Origin: Ornithinimicrobium pratense
GTDB lineage: Bacteria; Actinomycetota; Actinomycetes; Actinomycetales; Dermatophilaceae
Direction: 5' to 3'
Assembly: GCF_008843165.1 (NCBI RefSeq)
Contig: NZ_CP044427.1
Coordinates: 3,286,001-3,350,000, forward strand
Length of the DNA: 64,000 nt
Below are positions 17,651 to 26,585 of the stretch, piece by piece (the first letter of the stretch is position 1; each line of letters starts with the position of its first letter). A program made the translations under genes and the position numbers. The notes under the pieces are model-generated. The model was not told where the DNA came from. It saw only the letters and a list, made by a program, of their open reading frames with translations, and ran no database searches.

Positions 17651-17980
17651 ATGAACGACTCACCCCGCACCCTGCCGATCACCGAGAAGGGCGGCTGCGG
17701 CTGCGGCTGCTCCGGCGCCGAGGGCATCCCTGCCCTCGATGCCCGGGCGATCCCCCACGCGATCCGCCACGCAACCATCTTCGGCGCCGTCGGCGGTCTG
17801 CGGCCCGGACAGCAGATGGACCTCCTCGCCCCCCACGACCCGCTGCCCCTGCTGGCGCAGCTCGCCGAGCGCGAGGGCGGGTCGGTGATGCACGAGTACC
17901 TCGAGCGTGGCCCCGAGACCTGGACGCTGCGCCTCACCCGTCGGGCCGACGAGCTGGCGACGGGCGCCGCCAACGCCTGA
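17651..17980 (+). CDS. DUF2249 domain protein with Cys-rich N-terminus
   Basis: A 109-residue small cytoplasmic protein with TAGGAG upstream of its ATG. Residues 15-20 are CGCGCS, followed by a DUF2249 domain with LDARAIPHAIRH and GQQMDLLAPHDPLPLLAQL. DUF2249 proteins are small SirA/TusA-like folds often found with hemerythrin and denitrification genes. The three closely spaced Cys could bind iron or another metal; this is inference. It overlaps the hemerythrin gene by one base (TGATG), so the two are co-produced. Confidence 0.75.
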   Translation: MNDSPRTLPITEKGGCGCGCSGAEGIPALDARAIPHAIRHATIFGAVGGLRPGQQMDLLAPHDPLPLLAQLAEREGGSVMHEYLERGPETWTLRLTRRADELATGAANA

Positions 17981-18417
17981 TGTGCACCTACTGCGGATGT
18001 GAGTCGATCGAGGTGATCGGCCGGTTCATGGCCGAGCACACCGCGATCATCAACGCTGCCGGCCAGCTGCGCCGGGCCATCGAGGGCGGCGGGGAGGAGG
18101 CGGTCCACGCCGCCGCCGACACCCTCGCCGGCCTGCTGCACCCGCACACCGCCGCGGAGGAGGTGGGCCTTTTCTCGGTCATGCGGCGCGAGGAGCAGTT
18201 CACCGAGCACATCAGCGACCTCTGCTCCGAGCACACCGAGCTCGACGAACGGCTGGCCGCGGTCCGCGCCGGCGACCACGCCGCATACCCCGCCTTCGAG
18301 CACCTGCTGCGTCAGCACATCGACCGCGAGGACAACGGGCTCTTCCCCGCGGCCGCGATCGCGCTGGACGGCCCGGACTGGGCCGAGGTGGAGCAGACCA
18401 CTCCCCCCGCACCGTGA
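17980..18417 (+). CDS. Hemerythrin HHE-domain protein
   Basis: A 145-residue protein with MCTYCGCES at the start and a four-helix hemerythrin cation-binding domain after it. Candidate diiron ligands are H20, HPHTAAEE near 56-63, EHTELDE near 83-89 and HLLRQHIDRED near 108-118. Such proteins bind O2 or NO or act in repair of iron centres. Placed between nitrate import and nitrite reduction, a role in NO handling is likely but unproven. Its stop overlaps the next gene's GTG start. Confidence 0.88.
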   Translation: MCTYCGCESIEVIGRFMAEHTAIINAAGQLRRAIEGGGEEAVHAAADTLAGLLHPHTAAEEVGLFSVMRREEQFTEHISDLCSEHTELDERLAAVRAGDHAAYPAFEHLLRQHIDREDNGLFPAAAIALDGPDWAEVEQTTPPAP

Positions 18418-19535
18418 GGCGTGGGCCGGCGCCGCTCCTGCTGCTGCCGGGCGGGCTGGCGCTTCTGGTCGGCATGGATGCCGGGCTCACCCGGGCCGGC
18501 GTGCCGGCGCCGCTCGCCAGCACCCGGCTGGCCGAGCTGCACGGACCGCTGATGGTCCTCGGCTTCCTCGGCACGGTGATCAGCCTGGAGCGCGCCACCG
18601 CCCTGCGCGCGGGCTGGGCTTATCTGGCACCCGCCCTCACCGGTGCCGGCGCACTCGCCCTGACCCTGCTGCCCGATCCCCTGCTCGGCCGGCTGCTCAT
18701 CACCCAGGGGCTGCTCACCCTCGTCCTGGTGTATGCCGTCCTCTGGCGCCGTAACCGGGACCTCACCGTGGCGGTGCAGGCCCTGGGCGCGGTGCTGGCG
18801 GCGGCGGCCGCGCTGCTGCTGACCCGCGTCGAGGTGACGGTCGTGGTGCCGCTGCTCATCGGGTTCGTCGTGCTCACCATCGCCGCCGAGCGGGTGGAGC
18901 TGGCCCGGCTGGCCATGCCCGTCGGCGCCGACCGCTGGCTGGTCCTGCTCGCCGGGGGCGTCACGCTGGCGGTGCTCGGCACCACCGTCCTGGCCGGGTC
19001 CGGCGTCGGCGCCGAGGTGACCTGGCGGCTGCTCGGCCTGGCCCTGCTCCTGCTCACCGGGTGGCTGCTGCGGCACGACGTCGCCCGGCGCACGGTGCAC
19101 GCGACCGGCCTGCCCCGGTTCGCCGCGGTGGCGCTGCTGCTCGGGTATGGCTGGCTGCTGGTGGCCGCACTCGGGCTGCTGCTGGCCGGGCGCCCCACCG
19201 GCAACGGCTACGACGTCATCGTGCACGCCACCTTCCTCGGCTTCGCCCTGTCGATGGTGCTCGCGCACGCCCCGGTGATCCTGCCGGCCGTGCTGAAGGT
19301 GCGGCTGCCCTACCACCGCGCGATGTGGCTGCCGCTGCTCCTGCTGCACACCACCCTCGCGGCCAGGGTCGCCGCCCTGGGCCTGGTCGGTATCGGTCTC
19401 AAGGCGCTGCCGGTGTGGCAGCTGGCCCTGGTCGGCAACGTCGCCGCCCTCCTGCTCTTCCTGCTCACCGCGGTGGTGACCGGCCTGCGGGCCGGGCGCC
19501 GCCCCATACCCGCCCGAACGGAGATCCATGCCTGA
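18414..19535 (+). CDS. Polytopic membrane protein in nitrite-reduction operon
   Basis: A 373-residue protein starting at GTG 18414 (overlap GTGA with the hemerythrin gene). It has about ten to twelve hydrophobic segments. Conserved-looking histidines lie in or near helices: ELHGPLMVLGF (H43), a VHATFLGF segment and LAHAPVILPAVLK. This pattern resembles NnrS-like and heme-copper-oxidase-like membrane proteins of denitrifiers, but I cannot assign a family with certainty. It overlaps the fused NirK gene by 8 nt, so the two are probably one functional unit, for example a membrane partner for electron delivery. Confidence 0.6.
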   Translation: MRRGPAPLLLLPGGLALLVGMDAGLTRAGVPAPLASTRLAELHGPLMVLGFLGTVISLERATALRAGWAYLAPALTGAGALALTLLPDPLLGRLLITQGLLTLVLVYAVLWRRNRDLTVAVQALGAVLAAAAALLLTRVEVTVVVPLLIGFVVLTIAAERVELARLAMPVGADRWLVLLAGGVTLAVLGTTVLAGSGVGAEVTWRLLGLALLLLTGWLLRHDVARRTVHATGLPRFAAVALLLGYGWLLVAALGLLLAGRPTGNGYDVIVHATFLGFALSMVLAHAPVILPAVLKVRLPYHRAMWLPLLLLHTTLAARVAALGLVGIGLKALPVWQLALVGNVAALLLFLLTAVVTGLRAGRRPIPARTEIHA

Positions 19536-22386
19536 CCTCGCGCCAGCCCCGCGCCGGACCTCGCCCGACGGGAGCGGCAGGGCGAGAGCTGGCGGCAGCC
19601 ACGGCCATTGGGCGCTGCGTGACCAGCCCGCCCTGCTGTGGCTGGTGCTGGCCCTGGTGATGACCGCGATCCACCCGTTCGTGGCCGAGTCGCGCTGGCT
19701 CATGGTCCACCTGGTCCTGCTCGGTGCCCTGACCCACGCGATCATGGTCTGGAGCACCCACTTCACCCAGGCGCTGCTGAAGAACCGGCCCGGGCTGGAC
19801 GACCGCCGCGCCCAGTCGATCCGGCTGTGGCTGCTCCTGGCCGGCACCGTGCTCACCCTGGTCGGAGTCCCGACCGCCCTGTGGCCGATCACGCTGGCCG
19901 GGGCCTGCCTGGTCAGCGTGGCGGTGATCACGCACGGCGTGCAGCTCGTCCGCCGCCTGCGGGGCGCGCTCCCCGGCCGGTTCCGGGTGACGGTGCGCTA
20001 TTACGTCGCAGCCGCGGTGGCCCTGCCCGTGGGCGCCGGTTTTGGCGCGACCCTGGCCCTGGGCCTGACCGATGTGTGGCACGGCCGCCTCCTGCTGGCG
20101 CACACGATGACGATGCTGCTGGGCTGGGTCGGGCTCACCGTCACCGGCACGCTGCTCACCCTGTGGCCGACGATGCTGCGCACGCGGATCGCCGCGCCCG
20201 CCGAGCGGCGGGCCACCCAGGCGCTGCCCGGACTCATCTGCGCGCTGGCCCTGCTGGTCGGCGGGGCCCTGCTGGACATGCGGTGGTTGAGCGTCGTCGC
20301 CCTGGTCGGCTATCTCGCTTCCCTGGCCTGGTGGGCCAGCGCGGTGCTGTCCCCGGTGCGGCAGGCGCCGCCGCGGGAGTTTGCGCCCGCCTCGGTGGGG
20401 GCGGCGCTGCTGTGGGGTCTGGCGGCGCTGACCATGGTGCTGTGGCGCCTGGCCGGGGCCAGCGACTGGGCGGACTTCGTCAACGGCTTCGGCTGGACCT
20501 CGGCGGTGATCGTGGTCGGGTTCGCCAGTCAGTTGCTCACCGGCGCCTTGGCCTACCTCGTGCCCTCCGTCGTCGGCGGCGGCAAGACGGTCGTGCGGGC
20601 CGGCGCGCGCTGGTTCGACCGGTGGGGCACGGCCCGGTTGGTGACCATCAACGCCGGGCTGCTCCTGTGCTTGCTGCCGGTGCCCAGCATCGTGCGGGTC
20701 ATCGTCTCGCTGCTCGTGGTCGCGGCCCTGGCCACCTTCATCCCGCTGATGGTGCTGGGCATCCGGGCCTCGAGCCGGGCCAAGCGCGAGGTGGCCGCGG
20801 CCCGGGAGCGTGGCGAGCGCCCGGTCGGGGCAACGCGCACGACCGCCGACGGCGGCCCGGACCGGATGCCCTCGGTCTGGTCTGGAGGGCAGCTGGTCGC
20901 GGCGCTGTCGGCGCTGGTGCTGGCCGTCTCGGTCGGGGTGGCTGCGGACCCGGCGGCCGCCGGTCTGGGCGGCTCCCGGGTCGGGGTGGCCGGTGGCGGC
21001 GCCGCCACCGCCGTGACCCCCACCGGCAACACGACCACGGTCACTGTCGAGGCCCACGACATGCGCTTCGAGCCCGCCAGCATCACCGTCCCGGCCGGGG
21101 ACCGCCTGGTGATCGAGCTGGTCAACGTGGACGACAGCAATGTGCACGACCTGCAGCTGCTCGGCGAGCGCTCACCGCGACTGGCGGCCGGTGAGTCGGC
21201 GACGCTGGACGTCGGCGTCGTCGGCGGCCCGGCACAGGGCTGGTGCACCATCGTCGGCCATCGGCAGATGGGAATGGTCCTCGACGTCGTGGTGGAGGGA
21301 GCCGACGGCGGCGGCACGGCGGCGTCCGGCGGTGGCGTCGGGGTGGACAGCGTGGACGGCGGCGTGGACAGCGGGGGCAGGGACGGCGGCGGCGTGGACA
21401 GCGGGGGCAGGGACGGCGGCGGCGTGGACGGCAGCAGCCACGGCGGGGCAGCCGGTCACGGCGCGGCTGGCCACCCCGCGACCGCCACGCCGCTCCTGGA
21501 CCCGGACGCCCGGGTGCAGGACGTGGTGGACCCGGTGCTTGTCCCACTCGACGGTGAGCGGGTGCACCGGTTGACGCTGACCGCGCAGGAGCTGGAGCTG
21601 GAGGTCGCACCCGGGGTGACCCAGACGCGGTGGACCTTCAACGGGCAGGTGCCGGGGCCGACGCTGCGCGGCCGGGTCGGCGACGTCTTCGAGATCACCC
21701 TGGTCAACGACGGGACGTTGGGTCACTCCATCGACTTCCACGCCGGGGCGCTGGCCCCGGACCAGCCGATGCGCACCATCGCGCCGGGCCAGTCACTGGT
21801 CTACCGGTTCACCGCCGAGCGGGCTGGCGTCTGGATGTACCACTGCTCGACGGCCCCGATGAGCAGCCACATCGCGGCCGGCATGGCTGGGGCGGTCATC
21901 ATCGAGCCCGCGGAGGGCCTGCCGGAGGTGGACCGGGAGTACGTCCTGGTCCAGTCCGAGGTCTACCTCGTCCCGGGCTCTGGCCAGGGCGAGGAGCCCG
22001 CGGCCGAGGTGGACGCCGACGCCGTCGCCGCGGAGCGCCCGGCCCTGGTTACCTTCAACGGCATCGCCGGGCAGTACGGCACGGCCGGGAAGATGCTCCA
22101 GGCCCGGGTCGGGGAGCGGGTGCGCTTCTGGGTGCTGGTCACCGGGCCCAACCGGCCCACGTCCTTCCACATCGTCGGCGGACAGTTCGACACCGTCTAC
22201 GCCGAGGGCGCCTACCAGCTCGGCCCGCGAGCCGAGAGGGCGGGCGCCCAGGCGCTCGCGCTGCAGCCGGCCCAGGGCGGCTTCGTGGAGCTGACCTTCC
22301 CTGAGGCCGGGCACTACCCGGTCGTCTCGCACATCATGGTCGACGCCGAGCGAGGTGCCCACGGCGTCGTCCGCGTGGAGGACTGA
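19528..22386 (+). CDS. nirK: Membrane-fused copper nitrite reductase (NirK)
   Basis: A 952-residue fusion. Residues about 30-420 form a membrane module of roughly ten helices with His in helices (LLGALTHAIMVWSTH, LLLAHTMTMLLGWVG), resembling the module in the preceding gene. A cupredoxin domain follows at about 500-595 with type 1 copper ligands H540, C573, H578 and M583. A Gly-rich linker (about 598-655) leads to a two-domain NirK (about 665-952). NirK ligands are complete: type 1 H733, C773, H781, M786; type 2 H738, H772, H935; catalytic D736 and H881. It should reduce nitrite to NO on the outer face, the extra cupredoxin acting as tethered electron donor. The stop lies 37 nt from the convergent glycosyltransferase stop. 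Confidence 0.92.
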   Translation: MPDLAPAPRRTSPDGSGRARAGGSHGHWALRDQPALLWLVLALVMTAIHPFVAESRWLMVHLVLLGALTHAIMVWSTHFTQALLKNRPGLDDRRAQSIRLWLLLAGTVLTLVGVPTALWPITLAGACLVSVAVITHGVQLVRRLRGALPGRFRVTVRYYVAAAVALPVGAGFGATLALGLTDVWHGRLLLAHTMTMLLGWVGLTVTGTLLTLWPTMLRTRIAAPAERRATQALPGLICALALLVGGALLDMRWLSVVALVGYLASLAWWASAVLSPVRQAPPREFAPASVGAALLWGLAALTMVLWRLAGASDWADFVNGFGWTSAVIVVGFASQLLTGALAYLVPSVVGGGKTVVRAGARWFDRWGTARLVTINAGLLLCLLPVPSIVRVIVSLLVVAALATFIPLMVLGIRASSRAKREVAAARERGERPVGATRTTADGGPDRMPSVWSGGQLVAALSALVLAVSVGVAADPAAAGLGGSRVGVAGGGAATAVTPTGNTTTVTVEAHDMRFEPASITVPAGDRLVIELVNVDDSNVHDLQLLGERSPRLAAGESATLDVGVVGGPAQGWCTIVGHRQMGMVLDVVVEGADGGGTAASGGGVGVDSVDGGVDSGGRDGGGVDSGGRDGGGVDGSSHGGAAGHGAAGHPATATPLLDPDARVQDVVDPVLVPLDGERVHRLTLTAQELELEVAPGVTQTRWTFNGQVPGPTLRGRVGDVFEITLVNDGTLGHSIDFHAGALAPDQPMRTIAPGQSLVYRFTAERAGVWMYHCSTAPMSSHIAAGMAGAVIIEPAEGLPEVDREYVLVQSEVYLVPGSGQGEEPAAEVDADAVAAERPALVTFNGIAGQYGTAGKMLQARVGERVRFWVLVTGPNRPTSFHIVGGQFDTVYAEGAYQLGPRAERAGAQALALQPAQGGFVELTFPEAGHYPVVSHIMVDAERGAHGVVRVED
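21361..21420 (+). repeat. 30-bp in-frame duplication in NirK linker
   Basis: Two identical 30-bp units (21361-21390 and 21391-21420) plus a partial third encode Gly/Asp/Ser-rich decapeptides between the donor cupredoxin and the NirK domains. The array stays in frame and would change linker length without harming either domain. Confidence 0.9.
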
Positions 22387-22423
22387 GCACCCCGGCTGGC
22401 GAACCCGTGCCGGTCCGGCTGCG

Positions 22424-23323
22424 CTACCGAGCGAGCAGCTCCTGCTCTCGCAGCCAGTCCAGCCACGGGTGCTCGGGGTCGCCCTCCCACCGCTCGCGCC
22501 AGGTCTGGACGTGGCGGGCGGCATACCGGGCCTGCAGCTCGGGCTCGACCGGCTCGGCCGGCTGCCGATAGGCGTCGGCACCCCCGACCCAGATGATGGT
22601 GCCGCCCCGCTGGCGCACCACCTCGGCGAAGTCGGCATCCTGCAGGCCGCGCCCGTTGTAGTCGGCGCAGAAGCCGCCGGTCGCCTGGAAGTCCTCGACG
22701 CTCATCGCGAAGCACTCGCCGCTGAAGAGCGGCCACCGGGTGTCGACCACCTGCTGCCCGGGCACCAGCGGCAGCGCGTCTGGGCCCCGGGCCGCGATCT
22801 CGTGCAGGCGGGCTACCGGGTAGCCGATCGCCTCGTCGGCCAGGGGCGGCAGATCCAGGACGGGAGGGCGCCACACCACGGGCGAGGTGACCGCCTGGTC
22901 GCGGGCCCCGCTAGGGATCGCCTGCAGGACGGCGGAGCGCTGCCCGCCGACAGCCTCAGCCAGGCGCTCCAGCGTGTGCGGCCCAGGGATCACCGTGTCA
23001 TCCATGAACACCAGCGTCCGGGCACCGGCCTCGATGGCCAGGCTGGCGGCCAGGTTGCGCGCCGCGGCGATCGGCAGGGCCCGCCGGTCGGTCTGGACCG
23101 GCCGCACGATCGTCTCCCACCGGTCGGTGCCCAGCGGCAGCCGGCCGCGGGTGAGCTCCCGGTCCCCCATCGAGATCACGCAGTGCACCTGCGGTGGGAC
23201 GGAGCTGACGGAAATGCCGTCAACCTGGGCAAGCAGCTGGCTGTGGCGCGCTCTGGTCATGGAGAGCACGGCGATCGTCCCTGGCACGTGCGCATCGTAG
23301 GCACATGCAGGACCCGAAGGCAC
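22424..23323 (-). CDS. Glycosyltransferase family 2-like protein
   Basis: A 299-residue GT-A type protein. Features are IAVLSMTRARHSQLL at the start of the fold, TLVFMDDTVIPGPHTLERL (about 103-121), in which the Asp-Asp is the likely metal/nucleotide-sugar motif, and FSGECFAMSVEDFQATGGFCADYNGRGLQDADFAEVVRQ, with the usual ED/DAD acceptor region. No membrane helix. The GTG at 23323 has GGAGG only 3 nt away, and GTG 23287 (VPGTIAV) is an alternative. The sugar and acceptor are unknown. It converges on nirK and lies downstream of the branching enzyme on the same strand, 20 nt away. Confidence 0.75.
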   Translation of the reverse strand: MPSGPACAYDAHVPGTIAVLSMTRARHSQLLAQVDGISVSSVPPQVHCVISMGDRELTRGRLPLGTDRWETIVRPVQTDRRALPIAAARNLAASLAIEAGARTLVFMDDTVIPGPHTLERLAEAVGGQRSAVLQAIPSGARDQAVTSPVVWRPPVLDLPPLADEAIGYPVARLHEIAARGPDALPLVPGQQVVDTRWPLFSGECFAMSVEDFQATGGFCADYNGRGLQDADFAEVVRQRGGTIIWVGGADAYRQPAEPVEPELQARYAARHVQTWRERWEGDPEHPWLDWLREQELLAR

Positions 23324-23343
23324 ATCCCTCCGGGTGGCCCGCG

Positions 23344-25083
23344 TCAGGCAGGGACGTAGAGCACGGCGGAGTAGGGCCCGAGGTCGAGCAGGCCCATACC
23401 GTCCTGCACCACGACGTCAGAGGTCGCGTGGTCGCCGAACAGCTGGCTGTAGGCGCGGGCGTCGCTGTTGAAGCGCACGCGCCAGTGCCTGCCGGGCAGC
23501 TCTACCCGGCGCTGCACCGAGGTGGCCGAGAGGTTGACGGCGACCAGCACGTGGTGCCCGTCGCCGGTGGAGCGGACGTAGGCCAGCACCTTGACCTCCT
23601 CGTCGGCGAGCACCAGCGTGGTGTGCTCCCCGGCCAGGCCACGGGTGTCGCCCCCGGCGTTACGGCGCAGCAGGATCAGGTCGCGGAACATCTGGGTGAT
23701 GTCGCGGAAGGCCCAGGCCCGCTCCCAGTCCAGTGGCACGGTGTCGCGGAACCACTCGTCCTCGAGGAACTCCTGCCCCTGGAAGAGCATCGGGATCCCC
23801 GGCGAGGTCAACACGAGCGCGGCCCCCAGCGTGGCCCGTTTCTGGGCGGTCCACCCGCCCGGGTCGTCCCCGTCGACCTCGGAGGTGATCCGCGCCTGCC
23901 CGTTGGCGACCTCGTCGTGGGACTCGGTGTAGATCACCCGGTCGAAGGGCTGGTGGTACTCGTGGATGATGGCCTGGGCCACCGCAGCCACCGAGCGGTG
24001 GGCGTCGTCGGCCACGATCAGCGCCTCGCGCACCGGATGGACGAACTGGTTGTCCCACTGCGCGTGCATCGCGGCACCCTCGGGCTCGACGGAGGTGACC
24101 TCGGGCACGTTGTGCAGGTCTTCGGCGATGACGACGTGGCGGGGGAACTCGGCGCGGACCATGTCCCCGATGAGCCGCATCATCTGCCAGCCCTCGGGGA
24201 TGTCCTCCCCGTCCGTGCCGTTGACCCGGCGCATGTAGGGCGTCATGTCCAGCCGCAGCCCGTCCGCGTGGTAGTCCCGCAGCCACATCCGGGCGTTGTC
24301 GAGGATGAAGTCCCGGACCTCCCGGCGGCCGTAGTCCGGGCGCGTCTGGCCCCACGGGGTCGCGGAGCGGTGGTCGTTGTAGAAGTAGATCCCGCCCTTG
24401 TCGTTCTCGCTCCACCCGTCAAACTGCCACAGGGACAGGTCACTGGGGCCGAAGTGGTTGTAGACCACGTCGATGATGACCGCCAGCCCGCGCTTGTGCG
24501 CCTCCTTGACGAAATTCTTCAGCGCCTCCGGGCCGCCGTAGGTGTGCGCGACGGCGAAGACGTGGGCCGGGTTGTAGCCCCAGGAGTAGTCCCCCGCGAA
24601 CTCCATGAGCGGCATCAGCTCGATGGCGTTAACCCCTAGCCCGACCAGGTAGTCCAGCTTGCCCACCAGGTCGTGCAGGTCGGCCGGTCCGGAACCGGGG
24701 GTGTCGACGAACGAGCCGATGTGGGTCTCGTAGACGACCATCTCGTGCTGGTGCGGCGGGGTGAAGTCGTCCCCGTCCCAGTCGAAGGCAGAGTGGTCAT
24801 AGAGCAGGCCGTTGCCCACGGAGTGGGTCACGGCCAGCGCCCGCGGGTCGATCCGCAGGAAGGTGTCCTCCCCGTTGCCCAGGAGGTACTGGTACTCCTG
24901 CCACATCTGGGCGCCCGGCACCTCGGCATACCAGTGGCCGTCGCCCTCGGCCGACAGGGTGTGGGCCTCGTGGTCCCACCCATTGAAGTCCCCGACCACG
25001 CGCACCGCCGTGGCGTGCGGTGCCCAGACCCGGAACGCATAACCATCCTCGATCGGGATCGCACCCATGCCGACAGCAGCCAT
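23344..25083 (-). CDS. glgB: 1,4-alpha-glucan branching enzyme (GH13)
   Basis: A 579-residue enzyme. An N-terminal CBM48-like domain (YAFRVWAPHATAVRVVGDFNGWD, about 12-34) precedes a GH13 barrel. Catalytic residues are D279 (DGLRLDMT), E321 (VIAEDLHN) and D390 (YTESHDEVANG). It forms alpha-1,6 branches in glycogen or a related glucan. At 579 residues it is shorter than classical GlgB (about 730), lacking an extra N-terminal module. ATG 25083 has GGAGGA upstream; longer in-frame starts lie in non-homologous sequence. A trehalohydrolase or related GH13 function is a less likely alternative. Confidence 0.85.
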   Translation of the reverse strand: MAAVGMGAIPIEDGYAFRVWAPHATAVRVVGDFNGWDHEAHTLSAEGDGHWYAEVPGAQMWQEYQYLLGNGEDTFLRIDPRALAVTHSVGNGLLYDHSAFDWDGDDFTPPHQHEMVVYETHIGSFVDTPGSGPADLHDLVGKLDYLVGLGVNAIELMPLMEFAGDYSWGYNPAHVFAVAHTYGGPEALKNFVKEAHKRGLAVIIDVVYNHFGPSDLSLWQFDGWSENDKGGIYFYNDHRSATPWGQTRPDYGRREVRDFILDNARMWLRDYHADGLRLDMTPYMRRVNGTDGEDIPEGWQMMRLIGDMVRAEFPRHVVIAEDLHNVPEVTSVEPEGAAMHAQWDNQFVHPVREALIVADDAHRSVAAVAQAIIHEYHQPFDRVIYTESHDEVANGQARITSEVDGDDPGGWTAQKRATLGAALVLTSPGIPMLFQGQEFLEDEWFRDTVPLDWERAWAFRDITQMFRDLILLRRNAGGDTRGLAGEHTTLVLADEEVKVLAYVRSTGDGHHVLVAVNLSATSVQRRVELPGRHWRVRFNSDARAYSQLFGDHATSDVVVQDGMGLLDLGPYSAVLYVPA

Positions 25084-25195
25084 GCCGTTCCTCCACTCAC
25101 CACCAAGGGGGTGCGACCGCCGCGCCCCTGGTCGCCATGCTAGACCGGGGGCTGGCGGGTCCGGCCGGTGACAGTTGCGCAGGTAGCGTGACCGG

Positions 25196-26446
25196 GTGAC
25201 CGCGCACCCTCGACCGACCGCCGACGCTTCGGGCCCACCGGCCCGCGCCGGCCTGCTGCTCGTCACCACCCTGGCCGCGCTGGCCATGCTCGGTCCGTTC
25301 ACCATCGACACGATCTTTCCCGGCTTCCAGCAGCTCGGTGAGCAGTTCGACATCGGCACGGCCGCGCTCCAGCAGGTGACCAGCGCCTACCTGGTGGCGT
25401 TCGCGGTGATGAGCGTGGTGCACGGGCCGCTGTCGGACGCCCTCGGGCGGCGGACGGTGATGATCGGTGGGCTGGCGGGGTATGTCGTCGCCTCGATCGC
25501 CTGCGCGCTCGCCCCCAGCTTCGGCTGGCTGCTGGTCGGACGCGCAGCCCAGGGCGTCTTCGCCGGCGCTGCCACGGTCGTCAGCCGGGCCGTGATCCCG
25601 GACCTGTTCAGCGGCCCGACTGCGCGTCGGCTGATGAGCCAGGTGATGCTCATCTTCGCCGTGGCCCCCGCGATCGCGCCGGTCATTGGCGGCTGGCTGC
25701 TGCTGCTGGGCCAGTGGCCGCTGATCTTCTGGTTCGTGGCCGGGTATGCCGTGCTGGGCATCCTGCTCGTGGTCCTGGCGCTGCCCGAGACCCTGCCGCC
25801 GCAGGACCGTACCCCGCTACGCCTCGGCTCGGTCGTCGGTGGCCTGTGGACGGTGGCCCGGTCGTGGCGCTTCGAACGGCTGGCCGTGGCCGGAGCGATG
25901 ACCTTCGGCGCCTACATCCTCTATGTGCTGACCGCCCCGATCGTCGTGGTGGACCTGCTGGGGCAGGGCGAGCAGGACTTCTGGAAGCTCTTCGTGCCGC
26001 TCATCGGGGGGATGGCCCTCGGCTCGTTCACCGGCGGCCGGCTGGCATCCCGCGTCACCGGCGAGCGTCTCGTCGACGTGTCCATGGTGGCCGCCGTGGT
26101 CATCGGGCTGCTCAACATCGCGCTGGTCTGGATCTCGCCAAGCCTGCCGTGGGCCGTCGTCGGCCCGGCCCTGTTCGGGGTGGTGATCGGGCTGGCCTTC
26201 CCGGTCGTGCAGCTCACCCTGCTCGAGCTCTTCCCCCGCCACCGTGGCTCGGCGGCGTCGATGGCTGCCTTCTCGGTGCTCCTGTCCAACGCCCTCATCG
26301 CGGGCGTGGTCGGCCCCCTGATCACGACCTCGCTGGTCAGCACCGCGGCCACCAGCGCCGCCTTCGCCACCGTGGGCGCGTTGCTGTGGTGGTGGCACCG
26401 GCGGGACCCGGTGGTCGTGCAGGAGGCGGACGCCGCGGGGCAGTAG
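25196..26446 (+). CDS. Bcr/CflA-type MFS drug transporter
   Basis: A 416-residue, 12-helix transporter starting at GTG 25196. The N-terminus LGPFTIDTIFPGFQQLGEQF is characteristic of Bcr/CflA proteins (compare PxxxDMYLPA), followed by the MFS loop motif GPLSDALGRRTVM and helix 5 VGRAAQGVFAGAATVVSRAVI. It is expected to export small drugs or metabolites by proton antiport. It is divergent from glgB with a 112-nt gap; the relationship looks incidental. Confidence 0.9.
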   Translation: MTAHPRPTADASGPPARAGLLLVTTLAALAMLGPFTIDTIFPGFQQLGEQFDIGTAALQQVTSAYLVAFAVMSVVHGPLSDALGRRTVMIGGLAGYVVASIACALAPSFGWLLVGRAAQGVFAGAATVVSRAVIPDLFSGPTARRLMSQVMLIFAVAPAIAPVIGGWLLLLGQWPLIFWFVAGYAVLGILLVVLALPETLPPQDRTPLRLGSVVGGLWTVARSWRFERLAVAGAMTFGAYILYVLTAPIVVVDLLGQGEQDFWKLFVPLIGGMALGSFTGGRLASRVTGERLVDVSMVAAVVIGLLNIALVWISPSLPWAVVGPALFGVVIGLAFPVVQLTLLELFPRHRGSAASMAAFSVLLSNALIAGVVGPLITTSLVSTAATSAAFATVGALLWWWHRRDPVVVQEADAAGQ

Positions 26447-26481
26447 GGCCACAGCCGTGCCCGGTCGCGGCCGGGGCAGGG

Positions 26482-26527
26482 TCTGGTGCCCCGCGCGCGG
26501 ATCGCGGGCGGTAGGTTCGGCACCAGA
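26482..26527. terminator. Long hairpin downstream of the MFS gene
   Basis: TCTGGTGCC (26482-26490) and GGCACCAGA (26519-26527) are perfect 9-bp complements, and CCGCG/CGCGG pair inside the loop. It lies 35 nt after the MFS stop and about 60 nt before the next gene. No T-run follows, so it may be a Rho-aided terminator or an RNA-stabilising structure. Confidence 0.45.
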
Positions 26528-26585
26528 TGACGCATCCGCGGCGCGGATGGACGGGGCTGACAAGCACGGGAGGTTGCCGAGAGCC

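Noticed and set aside
22387..22423. Terminator hairpin between nirK and the glycosyltransferase
   Set aside because: The 37-nt gap contains only direct GC-rich repeats and no convincing stem.
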